Assembly: GCF_003945595.2 (NCBI RefSeq)
Contig: NW_024104415.1
Location: 855,458 to 919,457, forward strand
Reading direction: 5' to 3'
DNA: 64,000 nucleotides
Source of the DNA: Pipra filicauda
Taxonomy: Eukaryota; Chordata; Aves; Passeriformes; Pipridae
A program made the position numbers and the translations under genes. Position 1 is the first letter of the stretch. Every line of letters begins with the position of its first letter. Shown one piece after another: positions 25,601 to 37,600 of this stretch. The notes beneath the pieces were generated by a model. It saw only the letters and a list, made by a program, of their open reading frames with translations, was not told the DNA's origin and searched no databases.

Positions 25601-28600
25601 CAGGTAAGGAAAAGAAAAGGAGTGTTCTTGTCCCTCCTCCCGACACTGACACCGGGAAGGCGTTTTGGCTCCAAGCAGGGAGTTGTAAATACATTTTTCT
25701 TTCTTTGGCTTCCTGCGGGAAGATAAAGACATGGGGGAAACTGTAGGAAAAGTGTGAATAATTTTGTGAACAATATTGGCCTGATTTCAGTTGTAACACA
25801 TTAAATAAAACATAATTAAGCTCCGTTTGCTTTTCAGATAATTAGGAGACACGATCTCGAGCCTCAAGTTAAAAGACAGTTTGAAATTGCAGGTGTGTTC
25901 TCATAGAGCTAAAGACTGAAGGCAGTTTCTAATACCAAGGTAATTTAATTTCAGGTGCAATGCTCACTTCTCATCCTCAGAGACCAGATAAGGTGGTTTC
26001 TGTTCTGATCTCTTTTGGGTTTTCTTGCAATTAATTTACACATGTCTCTTCACAAACTGTTCCTAAATAATTAAAGGGAGCATCTGAAATGAGTAAGAAG
26101 CTGCATTTCAAATCCCCTGCACCGTCCTCCGCCTTCACTTACAATAAGCAAACAATGTCTTGATTAGTCAGCAATTATAACAAACCTCTTCATTTTTCTA
26201 GGTCATTTTGAAACATGTGAGTTTTGGGCAAGTAGGAGGCTGGGATAATTTTGTGTCACCTTTCCATGAGAAACAGTGAGGAATCCCACAAATGAGCAAT
26301 TTGGGTCTTTACAGTTTGTATTAAGAATATTCTAAGAATATCCAACTTCTCAGGTATCCCAGAGAAGCTGTGGCTGCCCCATCCCTGGAAGTGCTCAAGG
26401 CCAGGTTGGACGGGGCTTGGAGCAACCTGGGTTAGTGGAAGATGTCCCTGCCCATGACAGGGGGTGGGACTGGATGGGCTTTAAGGTCCCTTTCAACCCA
26501 AACCATTCTGGGATTCTATGGAAGATCTCTCCAGATTATAATTTAATGTTCTTGTGTTCTCAGCCTGAATTCTTGGTGATATTTCTCTTTCTCAGTTGTT
26601 TTAGTGGTCTTTCCCATGTGTTTTCTCTTGGGAAACAGCTTACTATAGTTTTCTGTCTTCTCCCTGTATCCTTCTCCAGTTAGTCCTGAGGAATAACACA
26701 ATTTGATTTATCTCTTCTCTTTCTTTTTGCAATTGCTGCTATTCACAATACTTTTTTCCTGTTAGTGACCTTTTTGTTCTTGAGCTTGTAAGAACAAGGT
26801 CCTCTTAAAGAGAGTGGAATTAAATGGAATATGATTTGAGGTTTTTACAACATCTTTCACATTCATGGCATATTCACAAATGCCAGACTGGTTCTTTCGA
26901 AAGTGCATCGATTTTTGTTGGAATAACTGGATTAGGGGCTAAAAAGAAAATAGTATAAGGTAAAGAACTTCCTAAAATCATGCATCTGAAATAAAACCCT
27001 GTGTTCATCATGGTGTCAAAAATGGAACTGGTGGTTCTTACAGCAAGGGGGGTTATAATTTACAACTTTTGGAAGGTTCATGGCATGATGTTGGGATTCC
27101 AGGTTCAAGATAAAGAAAATAAAGAATTCCCAAAGAATCCCCTGTCTGAGACAGAGAACACTCAGGAATCACCTCTGGAAGCCTCAGACAGGGAGGAGAA
27201 AGCCGAGGGCACCAAGAGTTCAGAGGTACAACCAGACCCGTGACAGGCACCGTGGGTGTCACAAGGGGAGAATTTCACACTCTGCAGTGCTGGGCACTCT
27301 TATTTCTCAAAACACCCCCCTGGTTTTGCACAAGTTTGTCACACTGCACTGGTAACTGGTTGTGCTCCGCTGGAGAAAGGCTGTTGCACTGTTGTTGAGT
27401 TGTGTGGATATCACTCTGTCACCTACGGAACACCACAGACATCCTGGGGTCTCTGCATGGGGAAGGAAAGTCTTGGCTGTATCACACTGTGTAACTATTT
27501 CCCTAAATGTTAGTCCTGAGGAGTTTAATTAAGTTGGGGATGCCTGTTTTTTGCTGGTTTGGGAAGGTCCTGCCTCCAGCAGAACACGTAGTACAGAAGG
27601 ATTAAAATAACTGTTGTGTAAATATAATTATATTCTTCAAGGATAAATTGCATGGCAAAGGTTTCTACAAATCTCTGTTTCCACTGTAACTACAAAAAGT
27701 AGTTAATGGAGAGGAAACCTCTGAAAGTTTGCTCCTGATGAGTAAAAGCAAAAAAAAAAATTAAAAATATTGGAGCATTTTACATTTTAACAATGGCTCA
27801 AATCCTTATCTTCTTCCACACCTCCTTCCACACAAACATATGAACTCAGTGAGTGTGTTTGGTTTGGGTACTCCAGTTTAAATTGTTTAATTATTACATC
27901 TCTCCTTATTAACTTCACTCTCCCAACTCACTGGAGAACCTTTACCAGCAACATGTCAGGGCACAGAGACCCTCATGGTGTTCCATTACTATAAGTTCCC
28001 TCCTAAATATATTTCTCCTGTTTCTGTCCTCATTTATACTATTAATTATGGATTTTATCCTAATATCCCTTCAAAACTTCCTCTGTTTTAGTACATACTC
28101 TCCTTCTCCAGCCTCCAGCCTCTTTACAGAATGACAGCTCCTCCTCTCACGAGGATCCTGGTGGCATTGGCTGAGCTTTCCGTCTCCACCAGTTCTCTTT
28201 CCATGACATTTTCCTGAGCTGGGCACCACCCATAAAGTGGGTTTCCCAGATTGCCCATCCTTCAGGCTCCCTTTCCTCCAGTCCCTTCCTGAGGGCAGGG
28301 TACCAGTGTCATCCCTGCAGTACCTGTCACACCCCTCCCTGTCTCCCCAGGACACCCACCCCTCAGCTCTGAAGTTTCTCCCCAAAATTCCTCCTTGTGA
28401 CTTCATTGCCTTCTAACTGTCCTGTGAGCCTAAATGTCCTAATTCAAAATACCTCTTTCTAAGACTACATCCCACTTCCCTTCAACATTTTTCCATTTTA
28501 TATTCTGTATATATCCCTTTGAAGGTCAAGATGTGCTGAACTCTCAGTGAGAAGTTTATTAAATCTGAATAATTTTAATTTAGCCACAAACCCTTTATAG

Positions 28601-31600
28601 ACAAAGCCATTTTATTAAATATAGCTACAGGGACAGCTGGATCTGTGGAGGGACTTGGGCCATGAATAACTGAACAAGGAACGTTTCCTCCTGAAATAAC
28701 AATTGTTTACTCCCAATTTGTGTTTTTTTTCTGCTGGCAGCTTGTTTTTGTGACCTTGACTTCATCCAAAATGTTTACATGGCCTTGATGTATCTCACAA
28801 GTTCCATCTGTTTTGTCTACATTTCCAGAATGAGCACATCACCATAATTTTTAGGAGTATTTCTGGAGGACTAATTAGAACTTTCAGCTGACAAATCAGC
28901 ATGATTAGACACTGCCCGTATGGTGGGGTTAGTGTGTTGTGAGGAGAAGGCTGGGAAATGTTTGTGCCTTGCAGTTTGAAGTGGAATCTGTCTCCTGTGT
29001 TTACTCTTCGCTATTATGTTTGTCAGGATGCCTTGGGACATCCATGTGTTTATTGTTCATTTTTATATTCCTCAGGATGCCTTTGGACATCCTGCCAGTG
29101 AGATGAGGATAGGGGAGCTCCGTCCTTCCATGCCTGAGACTCCGTTGTACCCCCCCAAACTCGTTCTGCTGGGTAAAGACAAGAAAGGTACTGACTTGGT
29201 TTACAACAACCTTTGAGATGAAAATGTGTGTGATATGCAAGGAGAGATGTTCCTGGAAATGTTCTACCTTTTGCTGTGATTTTAAAACAAATCCCATGCA
29301 TATTTGTGCACACACACACACACACACACATATATGTCCATAGTTCCAGTTTAAAAATGTGTTTTTCTGGAGTTTAATTCTCAAATGCCACACTCTGAAA
29401 GCATTTGCTGTGTTTTGTTTCAGAGTCGACAGATGAGTCTGAAGCAGATAAGATCCATTGTCTGAATAACAGCGTTTCCTCAGGCACTTACTCAGACTAT
29501 TCCCCTTCCCAGGCTTCCTCAGGGTCCTCCAATGCGCACGTTAAAATGGGCTCCTTGCAGACAACGGCTAAAGAAGCAGTGAATAACTCTCTGTGGGGGA
29601 ACAGGTGTGACCATCTTTCTTAGCACAGCTTCTGGTGGCATTTTATCTTTTCATATGCACTGAAAGTGACTGTGTCTTCCCCCAGAGGGTGGTTGGGCAC
29701 TGAACAGGCTTCCCAGGGCAGTGGTCACAGCACCAAGGCTGACAGAGCTCAAGGAGCGTTTGGATGATATTCTAGGGCATGTGGTGTGACTCTTGGGGAT
29801 GGGCCTGTGCAGGCCAGGGGTTGGACTCGATGATCCTGATGGGTCCCTTCCAACTCAGCATATTATGTGATTCTTTATTGATCTCTTAAGGCATTTGGTT
29901 TAAAAAGTCCACATTTTTTCCCATTTGTGTGTAGCTGATCACAGCCCAGGCTGTGCAGAGCTGGCCATCCATCCATACTCTATAAACACCAGTAATTCTA
30001 CAGCTGGTGGGTCAATTCTGGGCTATAACCAGGCATTAAAGCTCCTGGAGGCTGGCTGCAGTCTTTGTCCCATTATTGCTGTCCCAACCTCCCTCTTCCC
30101 TGGATTCCAAGAACAACATGGAAACTTTTCTTGGAAAGCTCTAATGAGCCATCAGCAGCCCGAGAACACCCTTGTACCACACCAGGAACACCCTGCCCTG
30201 TCTGTCCCTGCCATAAATCACTTCATGTGGTTCCATCCACAGGCTCTGTCCTGTTAAAGAGAGGCTCAGCCTGCTCAGGGGAGATGCATAAAATCTTGGT
30301 GGTGAGAACACAGACAAACTACATCTGGTATCTTTGTTTAAAAATAAAGTAATGTAAGTGTGAAAAACCTTCTGTTGCACTCACAGATTATTTTTACAGC
30401 AGGTAAATATGTTCAGCTGGATTTCTGTGAACACGGCATGGAGCCAGCCGGGCCTGTCACTGACTTCTTAGTTTCTCCATGTGTGTACTGACACAATCTG
30501 TGCTCCAGGGCAAAAAGCTGCTTACACCTTTGTGCCAAGCCAGTGGCACGAGGTTCATGTCTCAAAGCACAATCCCAAAGCCAGAGCATAGATGGGAGAG
30601 TCCTAAATTGTTTTAAGCTCATAGAGAGCGTCCAGAGGAGGGCAAAGGACATGGGGAAGGTCCTTGAGGGGAAGCTGTGTGAGGAGCGACTGAGGGCTGG
30701 AGGAGACTGAGGGGAGATTTCATTCCAGTTACAGCTTCCTTGGGAGGGGAAGAGGAGGGGCAGGCACTGATCTCTGCTCTGTGGGGACCAGGGACAGGAC
30801 CCCAGGGAATGGCCTGAAGTTGTGTCAGGGCAGGTTTAGGTTGGATCTCAGAAAAAGGTTCTTCCCACAGAGGGTGGTTGGGCACTGAACAGGCTCCCCA
30901 GGGCAGTGGTCACAGCACCAAGGCTGACAGAGCTCAAGGAGCGTTTGGATGATCCTCTGGGACACCTGGTGTGACTCTTGGGGATGGTCCTGTGCAGGAG
31001 TAAGGGTTGGACTCAATGATCCTGATAGGCCCCTTCCAACTCAGCAGATTCTGTGACTCTGTGATTCTGCTGTCATTCTGGTGATGGTTTATGTGCTGCG
31101 ATAGAGGGCATTTTATCTTGTTCCCTTCTCTCTTGTCTTTGCAGGCTGGCACAGTCGTTCCCGCAGCCCCTGGAGACCAAGCCATTGCTGAGCCAGCGGG
31201 AATCGGCTCCAGCCGGGAACCTGCCGGCGCGGCCGGAACGGCGCCCGCTGAGCGACACGTTCACCGAGGGCTGGACCGACAGTTCCCACTACGACAACAC
31301 AGGGTTTGTGGCCGAGGAAAGCACAGTGGAGAACCCCAGCGCCAACCCCCTGCTCACCACCAAATCGAGGAGCTCATCTGCACACGGGCGCAGGCCACTG
31401 ATCCGACAGGACAGGATAGTTGGCATCCCTCTGGAGCTGGAGCAGCCGACGCTCAGAAACACACACGAATCTGAAGTGCCTCCTCCCAATCCTTGGCAAA
31501 ATTGGACCAGAACCCCTAGTCCCTTTGAAGACAGGACAGCTTTTCCTTCCAAACTGGAAAGCACTCCCACCACCAGCCCTTTGCCCGAGCGGAAAGATCA

Positions 31601-34600
31601 TGTCAAAGAGTCTCCTGAAATGACAAGTACTTTCCCCCCAGGAATAGCATGGGAATATCACGACTCAAATGCTAACAGAAGCCTCACAAACGTCTTTTCC
31701 CATATTCACTGTCGCCCAGATCCTTCCAAAAACGTCATTTCCATCAGCAAGAGCACAGAGCGGCTTTCCCCAATGATGAGGGATTTAAAAACGAACAAGT
31801 TTAAGAAGTCTCAGAGTATCGATGAGATAGACATTGGTACATACAAGGTGTACAACATCCCCCTAGAAAACTATGCATCCGGGAATGATACTGTAGGGCC
31901 TCACGAGAGGGTGGACAAGCTGCTGGGCCCGGAGCATGGCATGCTGAGCATGTCCCGCAGCCAGTCTGTGCCCATGCTGGACGACGAGCTGCTGACCTAC
32001 GGCAGTGTCAAGGTGCAGCCGCAGCAGAAATCGTCTGTCACCAAGAAAGTCTACCAGTTTGACCAAAGCTTCAACCCCCAGGGTACTGTGGAGGTCACGG
32101 CCGACAAGAGACTCCTGCCGCCCTTCCAGCTCAACCCCGAATACATCCCCCAGCCACCCAAAAACCTGCCCCAGGAGCTGGTGAGCCCGCGGGGGTACCG
32201 CGGGTATGCACCCGTGGAGCCCATGTTCTCCTTCTCGCAGCCCTCGGTGAGCGAGGAGCCTGTGGGGCCCCCCTTTGGCAGCCAGGGCACACGGCCAGGC
32301 TTCCTGCGCAGGGCGGATTCACTGGTCAGCTCCACCGAGATGTCCATGTTCCGCAGAGTCAGCGAGCCCCAGGAGCTGCCCCCGGGCGACAGGTACGGCC
32401 GGGCCCCGTTCCGCGGGGCGGCCGAGCGCCAGAGCGGCATGGCCGTGCCTGAGGCACAGTTCCTCAAGCGCAACGGGCGCTACGAAGATGAGCTCCCTTC
32501 CTACCAGGAGGTGAAAGCCCAGACTGGGAGCTTCCCAGTTAAAAACCTCACGCAAAGGAGGCCCTTGTCCGCACGAAGCTACAGTACAGAGAGCTACGGC
32601 ACATCCCAAACCCGGCCCGTCTCAGCGAGGCCGACAATGGCAGCGCTGCTGGAAAAGATTCCGTCAGACTATAACTTGGGTAACTATGGCGACAAGCCTT
32701 CCGATAACAGTGATATAAAGCCAAGGCCTCCCCCTGGGAAGGGAAATGAGAGCTGTGCTAAAATGCCCGCTGACTGGAGACAACAGCTACTTAGACATAT
32801 AGAAGCTAGAAGGTTAGACAGGGTATGTTTGGCATTTCTCTGCAATTAATGCCTTTAGTTGTGTGTTTCGGTATGTCAAACTATTTGCACGTGCAGTGGT
32901 GACCACCAGAATTCCCAGTAATGCAATGCAATTCCTGCCTTGTTGTCAGAAGAGCTGGCCTGCGAAGGGCCCTAGGGGTGCTCAGCTGGAGTGAGGAGTC
33001 CCAGGTAAACCCAGAGGCTCCACTCTGGTCACTGAGGTGGTGGCTCCTGCAGCACTCCCCAAAATGATGAAAGCCCATAAGATTCTGTCCTGCTTGTGGA
33101 TGTGGATGTGCTGCTGGAGCCCACCACGTCAGGCACAACTGGGAGCTCTGGGCACATCTTGACAGTTAAAGTGAATAGAGAAAAACATCACTGAGAATAA
33201 GTAAAATAATGTATTTTAGCTTTCATATCACTGTTAGAGAGGGTTTAAAAGTGTCTCTTGACTGAGAAATAGCACTGGGCACCCACTGCCACTGTTTTGA
33301 ATGAGGAATGTGATCATTACTCCTTTTAGCTGTAGGAAGTTGTGCTGATTTGCCTTCTATCCGAAGAGTACAAGTCCTTTAGTGCATGATTTCAGTCATT
33401 ACCTATTTAATGACCTACTTCATGAATCGCATTTACTTCATGATCTGAAGTGGTTGTGAAAAATTACTGTCATGAAATGCGTAAGAAGGTAGTTGCCAAA
33501 TGTGTCCATTTACCTACTTTATGCCAGAGCCTCCTGAGTTTGGTGTTACTACACTCCTCACCTCCCAGTTTCTCAGATGTGATGCTTATTAAAATATCAT
33601 TAGGGCCCAGTGGGTTAAATTTAAAAAACGGGCTCAAAGGCTGAAGTGTTTCCTTCCTTCAGCTCTTTTCCTTGTGCTGTGTAAAACCAATTGGAAAATA
33701 CTCCCCAGGGAAACCAGTGCACCCCGAGCAAACCATTTCTGGTGGAAATAAACACTTCCGAGCTGCTGATTTGTTTAAGAAATATCTTCATGCTTAAGTT
33801 ACAATGTGTGTCAAGGAATACCTGAACTCACGGAAAGCTGACATTGGTGATTCTGCTGAGTTGGCAGCAATCCCAGTGAGCTGGTTACTGCTGGTTACAA
33901 AACTCTCAGGAGTTGAGCTGCCTGGTGGAGGGTTTGCTGGTGAGAAGCCCTGGGCATTCCTATGGAGCAGCTGCTCCAGGAGAAGCTGCTGCCTGTCGGG
34001 TCTATGCAGGACTGTGGCAGTGGGCAGGGAGCAGGTGCTCCTGGGATGGAGCAGAGCCTTCTCCCCCAGGGTTTGCTCCTTGCTGCCAGACACATCTCTG
34101 GCCTATCTGTGGTTGTGCAGCCGAGCCTAAATTTGGCCATATTTGCAAAATAAAGACTTGTACCATGTGATACAACTCCAGATACCAACACACCTCATCT
34201 GCTGTCAGCGTGGAAGTCGTTTCTGGTATCCATTTTATGTACAATGAGCAATGTACTTGCTTTGTGTGACCCAGTGCATGCCCCGGGGAGCTATTGATCT
34301 CTTGGGACTGTTTGTTTGCTTAAACTAAAACTCTGTGAACTTAACCATATATGTGTGATACTTAATTCGATGAGCATGTGTGTTCATATCTGTCACGTGG
34401 TTGTTTCCTCTACTCAGACCGCTGCTTACAAACACCACACAGTTAGCCTTGGCATGCTGCACTCTGGAGGGGTTTCAGCAATGCATGCCGGCCGAAGCAT
34501 GACTTTAAACTTGCAGACTAAATCTAAATTTGAAAACCAAATGCTTCAAGAGCTACCTCTACCGAAAGTAAGTATGGGCTAGCCAGTCACTGGCATTCCC

Positions 34601-37600
34601 AATAAATTAACTCCTTGCTTCCTCCTGGTTTAGCTTTTGCCTACTACTCATGCTTATACAGACCCAATCCAAAAAGCAAGGGTGGCAGTGTACAGTTTTC
34701 CTCCTGAGTGGTCTTGCTTTTTGGATTCTGGGTTTCCCATGGCTGTCATTCCTGCTTCCTGCTCTCGTCCTCCAGACCAGTGCCATCATATTCTCAATCT
34801 GTGAAGAGAAATGGGGAATGTGCTTTGCTCTTGGACTGTTTGAGCTTAAAAAAAGGATGGTAGAAATGTTGAATATGCATTTAAATAGGCTCCAGGAGAC
34901 AAGGATTTTAATATTTGAGCATTAACTGGCTCTGCCGTAGTAGCTGATGAGGTTTGAGCACACCTACCACACCCAAACCCATTTTAAACTTTGGTTGAGT
35001 AACACCTATAGAAAGAGAATAACCTCATTTTTTTACTATTTGACATCTATTCTTATATATTGCCAACAAGTACAGACATACAAGACCGTCCCAAACAAAT
35101 GTTTGAATGGAAAAGCACACAGGACAAGCCAGAGAAGGACATTGCTGCAGGATTTGCAGTGTCAAAGAGGAGATCCTGAGACCTTCTGTGCATCCATGTG
35201 GCCACACTCCCAGGGTCAGGGAAATGTAGGAGGGACAGGCCTCACTCGGCCTCTCCCTGCTTTGGCAGCAGGAGCTGTTGGGACACATTAGCAGCATCTC
35301 TGAGTAATTAAAGGGCTGCAGAACACAGATCCAGGCACTGCCATGGGATCAACTGTGCTGGTGATTGCCGGGCTGGCCTCCAGCACCTCTGGCACCTACT
35401 CAGGCAGGACCAGCCCTGGCCAGAGATTCCCACAGGAGGCTTCCAAGGCCCCATTTCAGAGCTTAGATCCAAGGCTGGTAAGAAGAATAGGGTGATATAA
35501 TGGCAGCAGCATGAGCAGGTTGTGTGGATTGGACAGACCTCGGCTCTGCTCAGCTCCCTGATGCGGCACGAACTCTGTGCTGGAGTTGTGGGCAGAGCTG
35601 GGACAGGATAACATCACACATGGATCAGTGTCAGGCTTTTCCTGCTGGGACTGACTCTCCATACACTGTCACCTCCATCCCCCATGCCATCAGCTGTCCC
35701 TGGGTTCCCTCACCCTGCTCTCTGTGCTTCTCTGTTGTTGGGTGGGTGGCACCGAGAGGCCCCCCAGAGGTGTGTGTTGGCCACGGGTGACATCCCAGTG
35801 TTGTCTCTGCTTCCAAAGAACCTGTCTGTCTCCTTGAGTACATGCCAGGTCTTGTCACAAGTCCTTGGAAAAATCCATTTTCCATCAACCGCAAATAACA
35901 GTGCTGGTTTGCTACACACATCAGGAATACAGTGTTTTATGGTACTTCCAGGATTTGAGGCTGTAAATGAATATGGATATTAATGGATGGATGTCTGAGG
36001 AACTAATGAATCTATTCAAAGTGATATGTTTTGGGGTGTGCTCTGATGTGGATTATTCTGCTTTCTATTCCACCAGCGTTTCACTGCTCCATACCCATAT
36101 AAACTGTGATGCCAAACTGCATTAGGGGGCTTATTCTTTTATTGTACTGTTTGGGAAGCAGGGGAAAATTATTGTTGAATGAATATTGTGTATATTTAGT
36201 ATGGTTTAATTCTATTCCTTCATATGTTCTAAAGGTTTTGCATTTCTTGATGAATCCAGGCCACAGCATTTTAATGTTTGTCTCCTTCTCCTCCCTCTTT
36301 CCTGTGGCCTGGATTCAAGAGAGTAATGAGTGAGGTCTGGTTGTCCAGTGGATGGTCAGGAAATCAAGTTTACCAGTAACTTATTTTCAGAATGTTTATT
36401 GCATTGATTCTGCTCACTGTAGAAAATGCTTGAACTGCTGCTTTTCATTGTTTACCCAGATTTAATAGATGTGGGTTTGCTTTCAGTCTGTCCGAGCTCA
36501 GAAAATGAGCAGTACTGCAAGGGACCAAATTCATTTTACTGCAGAAAATGAAACCACAGAATTTTCCTGTTTATTGAGAAAGCAGAAAACGCCCTCTGTA
36601 TTTTTGCTTTTTCCCTCTCGAGTGCAAACTCCCTCCTGCAGATCAGTCAGTGGGGAAAAAACCCAGACCTTTTCCATTTTTGGGATCCATCTCTCAGGTG
36701 GTTTAAAAGTTTATGGTTTGGTGGAATCCATTCCCAGAAGTGTCTGTTGCCACCTCCCTTGGAAATAATAGTCAGTCAGGAGAAAAGCAGAGGTTCCCCT
36801 TGGAATGAGCCTCTCTACCCCCTCTCTGCATGAGGAGGGCACCCAGAGAGGCCCAGAAGCTGATCCCTCAGGATGTGAGAGGATTCTCAGGGCAGCTCTG
36901 GAAGGGATGGCTTTATTTTCCATTTTAATGGTGTAAAGAAAGCTCGACAAGGAGGTCTTCCAGCAGTGGAAATGTTTTTCTAGTGGTTTTTAATAGAAGG
37001 AAAATAGCAACTTTCATGATTTTTCTGGAAGACTTGAAGGATGAAAGAATTATAATGAAAGTTTTCTTTCATTTTAAATCAGAGTTGAAATTTTTTTTAT
37101 TTAGCCACTGAGATGTGTGATTAAATCACAATTTACTTCTATTTACTTTTAAACTTCTGTTAAAAAATAGTTTTTAATTGACAAGTTCCCAGCTTTCATG
37201 TTTCAAAGCAAATGCAATTCTTCAGCCATCTGAAGAAGTGTATCCTGATTTTTTTTTAATCTAAGCTGGAGAAGAATTTGCTTGAATGACAGAGGGGGAA
37301 AATAGCTATTTTTTGTTTCTTTGTAGATTAACATTGATCAGAACTCAATAAGCACCACATCATTCAGGTGCTATCAGTGGTAGCACAATGTTGGAGTTTT
37401 GGAAAGTCTGACCCCCATGTTGGGAAAATTTCCAGTGATGGTAGAGAAATAGAGGGACAGATAACAGAAAATCAAGATGGGACAAAAAAAGCACAGATGC
37501 CCTCCAAAGTCCTGAAAACAGGAGTAAAATAACCAGGGGGAAAAAGGACAAGGAAGAAATATTTATAACAGGAGAGAAAAGGGAAAGATAATAATATTTA

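Noticed and set aside
33380..33510. Imperfect inverted repeat around 'gcatttacttcatga', considered as a small-RNA hairpin
   Set aside because: The arms need a 4-base bulge and pair over only about 12 bases; too weak for a precursor hairpin.
36487..36768. Open frame ([14 protein letters not shown]...) after a strong acceptor-like 'tttgctttcag', considered as another LRRC7 exon
   Set aside because: The only good donor (after 36697) gives a length that is not a multiple of 3, no other in-frame donor is convincing, and the sequence resembles no known densin segment.
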